From: Acidithiobacillus sp.
GTDB taxonomy: Bacteria > Pseudomonadota > Gammaproteobacteria > Acidithiobacillales > Acidithiobacillaceae
Assembly: GCF_023256195.1 (NCBI RefSeq)
Contig: NZ_JAGDWX010000019.1
Coordinates: forward strand, 1 to 63,405
DNA length: 63,405 nt
Direction of reading: 5' to 3'
The position numbers were made by a program, and so were the translations under genes. The notes under the pieces were generated by a model. That model was not told where the DNA came from and did no database searches. It saw nothing but the letters and a program-made list of their open reading frames with translations. This document shows, piece after piece, positions 16,672-25,200 of the stretch (position 1 is the stretch's first letter; every line of letters starts with the position of its first letter).

Positions 16672-18384
16672 TCAAGCGGTCGCATGGATGAAAGCATTCA
16701 GTGCCGCCGCGATGCGTTTACGGCGCTCTTGCAAGAACGCCTTGTAGTGATCCAGTGCCAGCAGTTCCTCCTCCACCGGGATGCACTGTGCGGCGAATGG
16801 TGCTGCACCGTGCTGCGCCACCAGCGGCAACAGGTAGGTCACAGGCGCTTTGTCGCTGATCGCGCGATTGGTCTTGCCGCCGATGAAAGCCAGGTTGGCG
16901 ATGTCGTCGGCCTCGCGAGGGGTGTAGCTGCCGCGCAGCAATGCCTTGGGGAAAATGTGATGAAACTGCAAGCGGTGCTGACTGCCTGAGTGGTCCAGAG
17001 CAATGGCCAGGTGGCTGCGCCAATCCTTGGCACCTGCCGCACGAAATGCCAGGAACATGGTCTTGAACAGCGCACTGCGCTGGTTGCGCCCCTCCAGCTC
17101 TTCCGGCGTGATGTCAAGGCGGCCGAACTGCAGACGCAACCGGTCGATCAGTTCATTGACGCCGCCGCCATTGCGGATGGTCGCCAAATCCTGATCCAGA
17201 ATGGTCTCACTGGAACCCCGCGAGAAACGGCCTTTGGCATTGGCGGCCAAGGCCCAGTAGCGCAACTGCTGCGCATCTTCCGTTCTGAGGGTATAGTCGC
17301 GGCGGTGTCCAAAGTAGGCCAGTACCACCAGTAAGAAGGGCGATGACAGCAAGGCAGGGCTGTCGATACCCAGATTGCTGCGTGTGAAATTAAGGGCAAA
17401 TTCCATCCCCTCGCAGGCTTCTTTCCACGCTTGCTGCAGTACGTCCAGGGTCAGGCTGCCGACGGTCAGAAAACGGGATTGCCCGGTGGCAAAGGCCATC
17501 AAATTCTTCAGGTGCAAACCCAGATCAAGCTCGAAGCCGTTCTGGGCGCAATTACTCTGGAAGTCCAGGAAGGTCTGCAGCGAGTGCCGCCATTTGGCCG
17601 TGATCTGCGCCAGAGCCAGATCGGAGCTGCGCAGCTTGGCGCCCAGCGAGTTGACCCGTACAAAGATTTCCGTGACCTCGTCGTAGGACAGCGTTCGCTC
17701 CAGCACGTCCATGCGGTACACGTACTTGCGGATGCCGCGTAGCCGGGCTAGGCGCTGGCTGTATTTCTCGTAGCGTGGATCATCAAAGCCACTGATGCCC
17801 GCACGTTTGAGGAAAGGCGCATCGCTGTCGGTCTTGAAGACTTCGGATACCTTCACCCACTGCGGCAACTGCTCCAGCTTCCGGGTCGCCACCACGAAGG
17901 TCATTTTGTTGAAGCGCGTCAGCAGTTCGTCCTCGCTGGCGTCGGCCTCGTCGCCGCCTAGCTCGCTTTCCTCATCGACTTCGGCGTCACCGCCGTTCTC
18001 ATCCACTTCGGTCACGACGGCCAGTTGGTCGGGATGCTCCAGATTGAACAGCAAATCGATGGGCCGACGGCGACCGCGCACCGACACCGGCTCGCCACGA
18101 ATGACGGCAGATAACGAGGTCAGACGCTGTTGTCCATCGAGCAGCAGGCGGGTGCTCTGATAAGGGTTATTGCTTTGGCTGACGGCGAAGCTTTGCAGGG
18201 GCACGGCCTCATCGGTTTCCCACAGCAGGATCGCTCCCGAGGGATAGCCCCGATACAGAGAGTCGAGCAAGTCGCGCACGCGCGTGGAGCGCCAGACATA
18301 CTGCCGCTGCATTTCCGGTAAGCGCAGCTCACCGCGCTCGATCATCGAGACCAGTTCTTCAACGCTGGCTTCAGCCTTGGCCAT
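16672..18384 (-). CDS. DUF262 domain protein with C-terminal HNH (GmrSD-like type IV restriction)
   Basis: A 570-residue protein. The N-terminal ParB-like DUF262 domain shows RLPEMQRQYVW (21-31), GAILLWETD (50-58) and the nucleotide-binding LLLDGQQRLTSL (80-91). A long acidic insertion (DENGGDAEVDEESELGGDE) follows. The C-terminus carries a DUF1524-like HNH nuclease: LQFHHIFPKALL, then ADDIANLAFIGGKTNRAISDK. Such fusions (GmrSD, BrxU) use nucleotide to cut modified phage DNA. A ribosome site AAGGAAG lies 5 bases before the ATG at 18384. Targets are unknown. Confidence 0.85.
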   Translation of the reverse strand: MAKAEASVEELVSMIERGELRLPEMQRQYVWRSTRVRDLLDSLYRGYPSGAILLWETDEAVPLQSFAVSQSNNPYQSTRLLLDGQQRLTSLSAVIRGEPVSVRGRRRPIDLLFNLEHPDQLAVVTEVDENGGDAEVDEESELGGDEADASEDELLTRFNKMTFVVATRKLEQLPQWVKVSEVFKTDSDAPFLKRAGISGFDDPRYEKYSQRLARLRGIRKYVYRMDVLERTLSYDEVTEIFVRVNSLGAKLRSSDLALAQITAKWRHSLQTFLDFQSNCAQNGFELDLGLHLKNLMAFATGQSRFLTVGSLTLDVLQQAWKEACEGMEFALNFTRSNLGIDSPALLSSPFLLVVLAYFGHRRDYTLRTEDAQQLRYWALAANAKGRFSRGSSETILDQDLATIRNGGGVNELIDRLRLQFGRLDITPEELEGRNQRSALFKTMFLAFRAAGAKDWRSHLAIALDHSGSQHRLQFHHIFPKALLRGSYTPREADDIANLAFIGGKTNRAISDKAPVTYLLPLVAQHGAAPFAAQCIPVEEELLALDHYKAFLQERRKRIAAALNAFIHATA

Positions 18385-18489
18385 GGTGCTTCCTTATCCT
18401 CTCAATCTCATTCAACTGCTGCGGGCGGCTCGGCAGCGGGGATGACCAGCAACAGCTCGGAGTCATCCACTAGCCTGTAAAACGGTCGC

Positions 18490-18954
18490 TTACCGGACAG
18501 TCGTTTGAGGTGTCCTGACAATAGTGGACACTATCGCTTCAAGCGGCTGACCTCCAGGAGGACTGGGCAAAGACAGCCGGTCCTTGTTCGACCAATGGGC
18601 ATCGCCGAACACGCCGTACAGGGTGTCGGGGTTGGCTTTCTCAATCTCGCGCATTGCGCGCTGAAGGGCCGTCCCGAAATTGCTGGCCTTGGTGCGAACA
18701 TCGTTCCAGTGGCAGTCTTCCGGGATCTGGAAGCGGTGGGACTCCGGAAACCAGGCCAGCTGCTCATTGCCGGTCTCATCAACAATCTCCTGGTACTCTT
18801 CGTCCCAGACGTCGCAGATGCGCTTGAAGAACAGCAGCGGGAAGATGTAGGTCTTGAAGTCGGCCGCATCCACCGTGCCGCGCAGGATGTTGGCGGATTC
18901 CCAGAGGTGGCTTTCAAGCTGACCGAGGGTGATTGTCGAGGCTGCTTGCGTCAT
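18490..18954 (-). pseudogene. hsdM: truncated type I restriction modification subunit HsdM (N-terminal fragment)
   Basis: The first 128 codons match the HsdM N12 domain (LGQLESHLWESANILRGTVD, FPLLFFKRICDVWDEEY, WSNKDRLS). The family pattern then stops and 26 unrelated residues (PSPPGGQPLEAIV...) run to a stop, whereas intact HsdM continues through an NPPF methylase of about 500 residues. The break is near 18570. An inverted repeat GTGTCC/GGACAC (18510-18531) lies just beyond, possibly the end of a lost insertion. hsdS and hsdR are absent. The start overlaps the RHH gene in ATGA. Confidence 0.8.
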
Positions 18955-19148
18955 CTGGATGGCGTGCTCTTGACTGGCGTTTTCGCGAGGCCATCGGCGT
19001 GCAGATTGTGCGCGCCGGCGTACTCCAGCACCAGGATTTCGATCATCGAAGCCACCGAGCGACGCTCGCGGTCAGCCGCCAAGCGCAAAAGCTGCTTGAT
19101 CTCAGCGGAGGTGCGGATGGAGAGGGTTTCGTTCTTCAGGCGTGACAT
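18951..19148 (-). CDS. small ribbon-helix-helix-type protein upstream of hsdM
   Basis: A 65-residue protein: LKNETLSIRTSAEIKQLLRLAADRERRS is a beta strand followed by helices as in Arc/MetJ-type DNA-binding proteins, and VASMIEILVLEY would be the second helix. Such genes often sit directly before type I hsdM genes and may repress them. It is coupled to the hsdM fragment by a 4-base overlap. The role is inferred from fold and position. Confidence 0.6.
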   Translation of the reverse strand: MSRLKNETLSIRTSAEIKQLLRLAADRERRSVASMIEILVLEYAGAHNLHADGLAKTPVKSTPSR

Positions 19149-19861
19149 GGAAGCGTCTCGTCAGTGATAACACGCAAATGTACTGCATTTTGCCCCACCT
19201 CGCCATGATTCTCTTCAGGGCTGGATTCCGTGCTTGAGGCTGCTCGATGACGCGGTACCTTAGCGGCGGTCGGCTTTACAGGGCGCTCCGCGCGCACCGG
19301 CCAAACCGGATCGCTGTCGGCTCGCAAGGTGGCGACGGCGAACTCGAACACGGCGGACATGGTGCGCCGTACCTCGGCGGCAACCGTGGGCGCGCCACGC
19401 TTTGCTGTTTTCTGCAGGATATCCAGAACATGGGCTTGCGTTATTTCGCGAACCGGCATGCTGCCGAAACTGGGGAACACCACGCGCTCCAGCATATCCA
19501 GACACCGGTTCTTGGTGACATCTTCCCAGTCCTTTGTCTGAAGCCACTCCTTGGCGACGATTTCGAAGATGTTTTTTGCTTCGCTGGCTTGCCGGATGCG
19601 GTCGAACTGCCTTTGCTGGGCGGGATTGATGCCTTGCTTGACCAGTTTGCGTGCGGCCTCGCTGCGTTCCCTGGCTTCAGAGAGCGTAACGGCAGGGTAT
19701 TCGCCTAGCGCAGACATGCTGGCCTTGCCATCCAGTGTGAAGCGGTGTCGCCAAGCCTAGACTCCGTTGGGCTTGACTTCGAGGTAGAGCCCGCGCTGGT
19801 CATTCAAGCGGTAGAGCTTCTCCTTGGGCTTGGCGTTGCGGCAGTGCGTGTCTGTAAGCAT
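19136..19861 (-). pseudogene. P4-type tyrosine integrase, inactivated remnant
   Basis: From an ATG at 19861 the frame encodes a DUF4102-type N-terminus (MLTDTHCRNAKPKEKLYRL, then LYLEVKPNGV), hits TAG at codon 35 (19759-19757) where relatives have a Lys or Arg before AWR, and resumes in the same frame with WRHRFTLDGKASMSALGEYP and EARERSEAARKLVKQGINP. The core-binding domain (VAKEWLQTKDWEDVT to SAVFEFAVATLRAD) is present, but homology stops after DPVWPVRAERP. The catalytic R-H-R-Y domain is missing. It sits beside the right att-like segment, as expected for an island integrase. Confidence 0.85.
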
Positions 19862-19894
19862 GGTGGCTGACTCCTTGTCATGGCGACAGCGTCA

Positions 19895-19935
19895 CTATGC
19901 TCACTTATTCGCACATCCTCCAATGGTTGTACTCA
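19895..19935 (+). repeat. candidate right attachment site (attR) of the genomic island
   Basis: Partner of the segment at 8810-8850: CTATGCT and TTGTACTCA at identical 32-base offset, 25 of 41 positions equal. It lies 34 bases upstream of the integrase remnant start, where such recombinases usually have their site. Another GTACTCA follows within ten bases. Confidence 0.4.
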
Positions 19936-19986
19936 CCAGCGTACTCAGGCATGCTCTGGCTGTTCGGGAAACACGAAGCAGCGCCA

Positions 19987-20019
19987 TGAAACAAGAAAAC
20001 CGCCCAACTGCTCGGTTTT
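19987..20019 (-). terminator. rho-independent terminator after ychF
   Basis: On the minus strand the arms AAAACCG (20019-20013) and CGGTTTT (20002-19996) enclose a 10-base loop and are followed by the T-rich tail CTTGTTTC. It lies 60 bases past the ychF stop and would end the mrdA-rplY-pth-ychF transcript. Confidence 0.6.
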
Positions 20020-20077
20020 ATTGGGATTTCCAACTTTCCTAGTGTTTTATGAAACATCAGGAAAACGGCTCGGCGAC

Positions 20078-21169
20078 TCAGACATTGAAGCGGAAGTGCA
20101 TCACGTCGCCGTCGCGGACGCGGTATTCCTTTCCTTCCAGCCGCATCTTGCCAGCTTCACGGGCGCCCACTTCGCCGCCGTAATGGATGAAATCCTCGAA
20201 GGCGATGACCTCGGCGCGGATGAAGCCGCGCTCGAAGTCGCTGTGGATCACTCCGGCAGCCTGAGGTGCCGTGGCGCCGCGCGGGTAGGTCCAGGCCCGC
20301 ACTTCCTTCTCGCCAGCGGTAAAATAGGTTTCCAGCCCCAGCAGGGCATAAGCGGAGCGGATGATGCGATTCAGACCCGGCTCTGCGAGGCCCAGATCCT
20401 GTAGAAACTCCCGCTGCTCGGTTTCGGGAAGCTCCGCCAATTCCGCCTCTATGGCGGCGCAGACGGGCACCACCCGCGCTCCACGGGCACCGGCCCATGC
20501 CTCCAGCGGCGCGCGCCAGGGGCCATCTTCCAGCTGATCCTCGTGGACATTGGCTATCACCAGCATGGGCTTGGCGCTCAGAAGGCAGAGCGGCTGCAGG
20601 CGCAGACGTTCCTCTGCATTGAGGCTCAGGCTCGCCGCTGGTTGGCCGCTGTCAAGGTGGGGTTGTAGTTTCTGCAAGAGCGCAAGCTCCGCCCGCGCCT
20701 CTGCCTGTCCACCCTTGGCCTGTTTCTGCACGCGCTGCTGCGCCTTCTCGACGGTGGCAAGGTCCGCCAGAATCAGCTCCGTCAGTACGACCTCGAGGTC
20801 GGCGATGGGATCCACGCGACCCTGTACGTGCACCACGTTGTCGTCTTCAAAGCAGCGGGTCACCAGGGCGATGGCCGCCGTCTCGCGGATGTGGGCCAGA
20901 AACTGGTTGCCCAGTCCCTCACCCTCCGCAGCCCCGGCCACCAGCCCGGCGATGTCGACGAACTCCATGGTCGCCGGTACCACCCGCTGTGGTTTGACGA
21001 TGGCCGCCAGAGCCTGCAGGCGCTCGTCCGGAACCTCCACGATCCCGACATTGGGTTCGATGGTGCAGAAGGGATAATTTTCCGCGGCGATGCCGGCCTT
21101 GGTGATGGCGTTGAAGAGGGTGGACTTGCCGACATTGGGCAGACCGACGATACCGCAGGCCAGGGACAT
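20078..21169 (-). CDS. ychF: redox-regulated ribosome-binding ATPase YchF
   Basis: YchF is an Obg-related P-loop protein that prefers ATP, binds ribosomes and modulates oxidative-stress and translation responses. The 363-residue sequence shows G1 [14 protein letters not shown] (residues 8-21), G3 [20 protein letters not shown], the NxxE variant of G4 (VIANVHEDQ) that lowers GTP specificity, and the C-terminal TGS domain ([25 protein letters not shown]). It is the last gene of the cluster, 2 bases after pth, the usual pth-ychF pair. Confidence 0.96.
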   Translation of the reverse strand: MSLACGIVGLPNVGKSTLFNAITKAGIAAENYPFCTIEPNVGIVEVPDERLQALAAIVKPQRVVPATMEFVDIAGLVAGAAEGEGLGNQFLAHIRETAAIALVTRCFEDDNVVHVQGRVDPIADLEVVLTELILADLATVEKAQQRVQKQAKGGQAEARAELALLQKLQPHLDSGQPAASLSLNAEERLRLQPLCLLSAKPMLVIANVHEDQLEDGPWRAPLEAWAGARGARVVPVCAAIEAELAELPETEQREFLQDLGLAEPGLNRIIRSAYALLGLETYFTAGEKEVRAWTYPRGATAPQAAGVIHSDFERGFIRAEVIAFEDFIHYGGEVGAREAGKMRLEGKEYRVRDGDVMHFRFNV

Positions 21170-21171
21170 GG

Positions 21172-21753
21172 TCAGGACTCCAGAGTGTGCAGACGCTGTT
21201 GGGCCGCGTCGCTGCGGCCTTGGAGGAAATCCGGCAGGACCGCAAGGGCGCGGTGGATGGCTGCGTCGACCTGCTCGCGATCGTCGCGATCCGGCGCACC
21301 CAGTACATAGGCGACCACGCGGTCTTTATGTCCGGGGTGACCGATACCGAGACGCAGACGCCAGTAGGCCGCGGTTCCCAGGGCGCGATCCAGATCGCGC
21401 AGCCCGTTGTGCCCCCCGTGTCCGCCGCCGAACTTCAGACGCGCTGTCCCCGGCGGCAGATCGAGATCGTCGTGGGCGACCAAAATCCTTTCCGGGGGAA
21501 TCCTGTAGAAAGCGGCGATGGCCTGTATCGGCCCACCGCTGCGGTTCATGAAATCCTGGGGCTGGCAGAGCACGAGACGCTGGCCGGAAGCCGAACATTG
21601 TGCGAGCTCCGCCTTGAAACGCGCTTCTCGGAGCCACGGACTGCCAGCCTTCTCGGCCACGGCGCGCACGAACCAGAAGCCGACATTGTGGCGGGTGTGG
21701 GCATACTCCGCGCCAGGGTTGCCGAGACCGGCCAGAAGCCAATCCACAGCCAT
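21172..21753 (-). CDS. pth: peptidyl-tRNA hydrolase
   Basis: Pth releases peptides from tRNAs that drop off ribosomes. The 193-residue protein is full length. Visible are [22 protein letters not shown], which holds the catalytic His of the TRHNVG motif, [21 protein letters not shown] with the active-site Asp, and [15 protein letters not shown]. It lies between rplY (12 bases) and ychF (2 bases), a conserved neighbourhood. Confidence 0.97.
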   Translation of the reverse strand: MAVDWLLAGLGNPGAEYAHTRHNVGFWFVRAVAEKAGSPWLREARFKAELAQCSASGQRLVLCQPQDFMNRSGGPIQAIAAFYRIPPERILVAHDDLDLPPGTARLKFGGGHGGHNGLRDLDRALGTAAYWRLRLGIGHPGHKDRVVAYVLGAPDRDDREQVDAAIHRALAVLPDFLQGRSDAAQQRLHTLES

Positions 21754-21765
21754 GACGAGGGCGCG

Positions 21766-22395
21766 TCACTCGCCTGCGGCAGGCGCGCCTTCTTCGCTCT
21801 CCTCATCGGCTTCCGCTGCCGTGCGGGCGCTGTGCACCGAGACGACTTCCTTGTCATCGTCGTGACCCAAGGGGATCAGCTTTACCCCAGCAGGCACGGC
21901 AATCTGGGACAGATGGATGCTTTCGCCGACCTGCAGCTGGGCGATGTCGACGACGATGGCCTCAGGCAAACGGCCCACCGGCGCCTCTACCTCGACCTCC
22001 ACCAGGGCGCGATGCAGCACGCCACCAGACTTCACCCCGACGCAGGTAGCTTCGTTTTCGAGGTGGATGGGGACGTGCAGGGTCACGCGCTCACCGGCAT
22101 GGACCCGGAGAAAATCCACGTGCAGCACTTCCTCCTTGTAGGGGTGCATTTGCAGATCCCGGATGAGGGCGGTTTCCTTGCGATCGGGAAATTCCAGGGT
22201 AACGACGTGCGTAAAGACGCGCTCGTCCGCCAGGAGTTTGCGCAGAACACGGGCTTCCAGGCTCAGGGGACTGGCGGGCTTGCCGTCACCATAGAGCACG
22301 GCCGGCACTTGCCCGTCGCGGCGCAGGCGACGGCTGGGACGACGACCGTGGCCATCGCGTTCCTGGGCGGGAATGGAAAACTGGACTTCTGTCAT
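21766..22395 (-). CDS. rplY: 50S ribosomal protein bL25, CTC-type
   Basis: A 209-residue bL25 of the long CTC/TL5 form: an N-terminal 5S rRNA-binding domain (VPAVLYGDGKPASPLSL, HPYKEEVLHVDFLRV) and a C-terminal beta domain (HLENEATCVGVKSGGVLHRAL, IVVDIAQLQVGESIHLSQI), ending in an acidic tail (ADEESEEGAPAAGE). AGGAG precedes the ATG by about 9 bases, but this start overlaps the mrdA stop (ATGA), so ribosomal protein synthesis is coupled here to a cell-wall gene, an unusual arrangement. Confidence 0.95.
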   Translation of the reverse strand: MTEVQFSIPAQERDGHGRRPSRRLRRDGQVPAVLYGDGKPASPLSLEARVLRKLLADERVFTHVVTLEFPDRKETALIRDLQMHPYKEEVLHVDFLRVHAGERVTLHVPIHLENEATCVGVKSGGVLHRALVEVEVEAPVGRLPEAIVVDIAQLQVGESIHLSQIAVPAGVKLIPLGHDDDKEVVSVHSARTAAEADEESEEGAPAAGE

Positions 22396-24335
22396 TGTTT
22401 GTACTCCTGTGATGAGCCGAGAGCGGGGCGAGGGTCGACAGCACCTTTCTCCCCTTTGGAAAGGGCGGAACTATAGCCTTGCGCTGCCCCTTTGACAAGC
22501 TGTGCTGTCGCCCGGACCGTGCTCGTGGCGGTGGTTGTGGGCGGCGCCAGATAGGACTGGATCACCGCCCGCGCCACGGGCAACGCCTGCCAGGCATTGT
22601 GTCCGCCGTTTTCCACGACCACGGCGACGGCAATCCTGGGATGGTGCACCGGCGCCCAGCCGATGAACAGGGAGTCGTTGTTGTAGATGGTCCGACCGTT
22701 CTTCCGACCCATGGGGACCTGTGCCGTGCCGGTCTTGCCGGCAATGGAAATGCCGGGGATCTGGATGCTGCGACAGGTGCCCGACTGGACGCAGGCCTCC
22801 ATCCCCAGACGCACGGCATGCAGGGCTGCGGGCGCGATGTGCAGGTTTTCTGCCTTGGCCTGGGGGATGGGAATCGCGGTGCCATGGTGTGGGCTCACCA
22901 AGGCCTTGCCGACCTGGGGCTGCACCAACCAGCCGCCGTTGGCGATGGCCGACACGGCACGTGCCAGCTGCAGCGGCGTCACCAGTAGATACCCCTGGCC
23001 GATACCCAGGATCACGGAATCGCCGGTATACCAAGAGGCGTGCAGATGCGCCCGCTTCCAGGCGGGAGTCGGGACGAAGCCGCTGGAAGCGCCGGGAAGA
23101 TCCACACCGGGCCGATGGCCGAAGCCAAAGCGCCACAGGGTCTGGTCCTGCATGCGGATGCCCATTTTCACGGCGAGCTTGTAATAGAAGACGTCCACCG
23201 ACCAGGCCAGGGCCTTGGTCAGACCGGTTTCGCCAAAGCCGCCGCGGTTCCAGTCCCAATAGGTGTGCCCGCCCAACTGAAAGTTGCCCGGGCAGTAGGT
23301 GTGATAATCCGGGGGAATGACCCCTTGCTGCACCGCTTCGATGGAGAAGAAGGGCTTGGCGCAGGAGCCCGGTGGGTACAGACCATCGTCGGCGCGGTTC
23401 ACCAGCGGCCGTCCCGGGTTCGCCAGCAGGCTCTGCCAGTGCGCGGCGCTGATACCGTCCACGAACCAGTTGGCATCGAAGCTGGGGCTGGTGACCATGG
23501 CCAGCACCGCGCCGTTGTTGGGGTTCAGCGCAACCACGGCGCCGCGGTACTGGTGACTTTCCAGGGCTGCGGCGGCGGCCTCCTGGACCCGCAGACGCAG
23601 ATGCGTGACCAGCTTGTCGCCGCTGACGGGGGGTTGCTCGTGCAGGGTACCGACCTGCATGCCCTGGGCATCCACCTCTTTGATCTCATAACCCATTTCG
23701 CCACGCAGCTGGCGCTCGTACTGGCGCTCCAGTCCCGCTTTGCCGATGTAGTTCCGTCCCAGGTAGCTGCGTGCATGAAAGTGCTGCAGATCGGCCGCGG
23801 TGATGGGGCCGACGTAACCGACCACGTGGGAGAAGAGGGCGCCATAGGGATAGTGACGGTGCAGCACGGCCACCACCCGTACTCCCGGGAAATCCTCACT
23901 GCGCACGGCCAAGCGGGCGATCTGCTGGGGATCGAGACCGGTCTTCAGCAGCACCGGGTCAAAATCCGGCTTTCCCGCCCGCCGTTTGGCAAAGTTGGCG
24001 AGATCCTCCGGCGACAGCTGCAGGAGCTCCTGCAGCCGGACCAGGGTTGTGGCCATGTCCGGGATTTCATCGGGGATGAGCTGGACGGCGTAGGTCGGAC
24101 GATTCTCCGCCAGCACCTCGCCGTGGTCGGCGACGATAAGGCCACGGGCTGGTGCCACGGGCGCCAGGGCCACGTGGTTGTCGTGGGCGAGACGACGAAA
24201 GCGGCCATAATGCCAGACTTCCAGATACAGCAGTCGCAGGAGGACCGCCACCAACAGCAGCAGCATGACGGCGGCCGCCAGCCACAGGCGATTGCGAAAG
24301 TGATGGGCCTTGGGAAAGGGTTCGGCAGGGGACAT
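22392..24335 (-). CDS. mrdA: penicillin-binding protein 2 (elongation transpeptidase)
   Basis: PBP2 cross-links peptidoglycan in the rod complex. The 647-residue protein has one N-terminal membrane helix (LWLAAAVMLLLLVAVLLRLL), the dimerisation domain (ARGLIVADHGEVLAENRP), and a transpeptidase with YPPGSCAKP (nucleophile Ser324, Lys327), SVD at 380-382 and GKTGTAQ. Usual enzymes have Thr after the nucleophile; here it is Cys. The C-terminal 50 residues are Thr/Ala-rich and unrelated to the fold. rodA is not adjacent. The start lies in a region divergent from the zapB-like gene. Confidence 0.93.
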   Translation of the reverse strand: MSPAEPFPKAHHFRNRLWLAAAVMLLLLVAVLLRLLYLEVWHYGRFRRLAHDNHVALAPVAPARGLIVADHGEVLAENRPTYAVQLIPDEIPDMATTLVRLQELLQLSPEDLANFAKRRAGKPDFDPVLLKTGLDPQQIARLAVRSEDFPGVRVVAVLHRHYPYGALFSHVVGYVGPITAADLQHFHARSYLGRNYIGKAGLERQYERQLRGEMGYEIKEVDAQGMQVGTLHEQPPVSGDKLVTHLRLRVQEAAAAALESHQYRGAVVALNPNNGAVLAMVTSPSFDANWFVDGISAAHWQSLLANPGRPLVNRADDGLYPPGSCAKPFFSIEAVQQGVIPPDYHTYCPGNFQLGGHTYWDWNRGGFGETGLTKALAWSVDVFYYKLAVKMGIRMQDQTLWRFGFGHRPGVDLPGASSGFVPTPAWKRAHLHASWYTGDSVILGIGQGYLLVTPLQLARAVSAIANGGWLVQPQVGKALVSPHHGTAIPIPQAKAENLHIAPAALHAVRLGMEACVQSGTCRSIQIPGISIAGKTGTAQVPMGRKNGRTIYNNDSLFIGWAPVHHPRIAVAVVVENGGHNAWQALPVARAVIQSYLAPPTTTATSTVRATAQLVKGAAQGYSSALSKGEKGAVDPRPALGSSQEYKQ

Positions 24336-24411
24336 GACGCTGGGCGGACTCCGATTGCAAAAGCCGGGAGGGCTCCGTACACTCGAAGCGTCCGACGCCC
24401 TGGGAGCTGAC

Positions 24412-24669
24412 GTGCTGGAGCCGCGATTCGAAACCCTCTTTGCCGATCTGGAACGTATGCTAACCGATTATCGGTCCTTGCGTCGCCAGCTGCCAGAGCA
24501 GGGCTCCGAGCGCCAGGTGCTGCGCCACCTGCAGCGGCAGGTGCAAGGTCTGGAGGCGGAAAACATCCTGCTGCGCCAGCGTCAGGAGCTGGTGTGTCAG
24601 CGCCTGGGCGAACTCCTGGGTCAGATCGAGGTCTGGGAGGACTCCGAGGATGGCGAACTTCGTGGCTGA
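24412..24669 (+). CDS. ZapB-like coiled-coil protein (TIGR02449 type)
   Basis: An 85-residue acidic protein that is almost entirely coiled coil (LEPRFETLFADLERMLTDY and HLQRQVQGLEAENILLRQR). Small coiled-coil proteins directly before zapA are annotated as TIGR02449 or ZapB-like and are thought to assist the division ring. A GTG start at 24412 was chosen because GGGAG lies 6 bases before it; an upstream ATG at 24334 would overlap the divergent mrdA start codon. Its end overlaps zapA by 20 bases. Confidence 0.7.
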   Translation: MLEPRFETLFADLERMLTDYRSLRRQLPEQGSERQVLRHLQRQVQGLEAENILLRQRQELVCQRLGELLGQIEVWEDSEDGELRG

Positions 24670-24973
24670 GCCATCCCCACCCATGGTCTCCGTAGATGCC
24701 CAGCTGCTGGGTCAGCACTACCGCGTTGCCTGTCGTCCCGAGGAGCAGGCACTGCTGCGTGAGGCCGTCGCCTTGCTGCAGAAGCGGCTGGCGGAGGCAG
24801 GTCAGCAGGCCACCCGTGGGGTCAGCAAGGAGCGCCTGACGCTCATGGTGGCCATGAACCTGGCGGCGGATCTGTTGCGCGCCGAGGAGGCCCGTGCCGA
24901 GCAGTCGGCTACCCTGGAGGCCGTGGCCCAGCGCCTGCAGGCCTTGGTTGACATGGGTAGGGGCGAGGAGTAG
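24650..24973 (+). CDS. zapA: cell division protein ZapA
   Basis: ZapA cross-bridges FtsZ filaments. The 107-residue protein has the family layout: a short beta head (VSVDAQLLGQHYRVACRPEEQALLREA) and a long helix for tetramerisation (KERLTLMVAMNLAADLLRAEEARAEQSATL). Residues 1-11 before MVSVDAQ are not conserved, so a later ATG at 24683 is possible. It is coupled to the zapB-like gene and followed after 4 bases by 6S RNA, the classical zapA-ssrS-ygfA order. Confidence 0.9.
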   Translation: MANFVAEPSPPMVSVDAQLLGQHYRVACRPEEQALLREAVALLQKRLAEAGQQATRGVSKERLTLMVAMNLAADLLRAEEARAEQSATLEAVAQRLQALVDMGRGEE

Positions 24974-24977
24974 CTTC

Positions 24978-25165
24978 GAAGTTGCTCCCTGCGGGGCACG
25001 TGTGGCCGAGATGATTCCTGAACCAACATTGTCTATCCAGGGGATCCCCAGTCATCACCGCGGTGTGCCGCTCCCTTGCGGAGTAGCCTGAAGCGGTGTG
25101 TGGATTCCCACCTGAACATCAGGTTCCTGGGATAGCGGGCTATACGACCCAGGCGGGGAGTCTTC
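24978..25165 (+). ncRNA. ssrS: 6S RNA
   Basis: 6S RNA mimics an open promoter and sequesters sigma-70 RNA polymerase in stationary phase. The segment between zapA and the 5-FCL gene folds with closing stem GAAG (24978-24981) plus CTCCCTGC (24985-24992) against GCGGGGAG (25153-25160) plus CTTC (25162-25165). The interior has the expected hairpins (CACCTGAACATCAGGTTC) flanking a large bulge. Length of about 188 bases, structure and synteny all agree. Ends are approximate. Confidence 0.82.
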
Positions 25166-25200
25166 CTGATTCCGCCAGCAAATCCGATCTGCGACGTCGC

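Larger units (their letters stand above)
8810..19935. mobile_element. decayed genomic (defence) island
   Basis: An 11.1 kb block interrupts the housekeeping genes between the yqhD-like gene and ychF. It contains hipBA, jetABCD, a DUF262/HNH protein, an RHH gene, a truncated hsdM and a P4-type integrase remnant beside the right end. All recognised genes but one small frame are on the minus strand. The integrase has a nonsense codon and lacks its catalytic half, and hsdM is cut, so the island is probably no longer mobile on its own. Boundaries rest on a pair of similar 41-bp sequences. Confidence 0.65.

Noticed and set aside
18510-18531. End of an insertion sequence at the hsdM break
   Set aside because: The GTGTCC/GGACAC inverted repeat fits an IS scar, but no transposase remnant or target duplication could be identified, so it is not listed as a mobile element.
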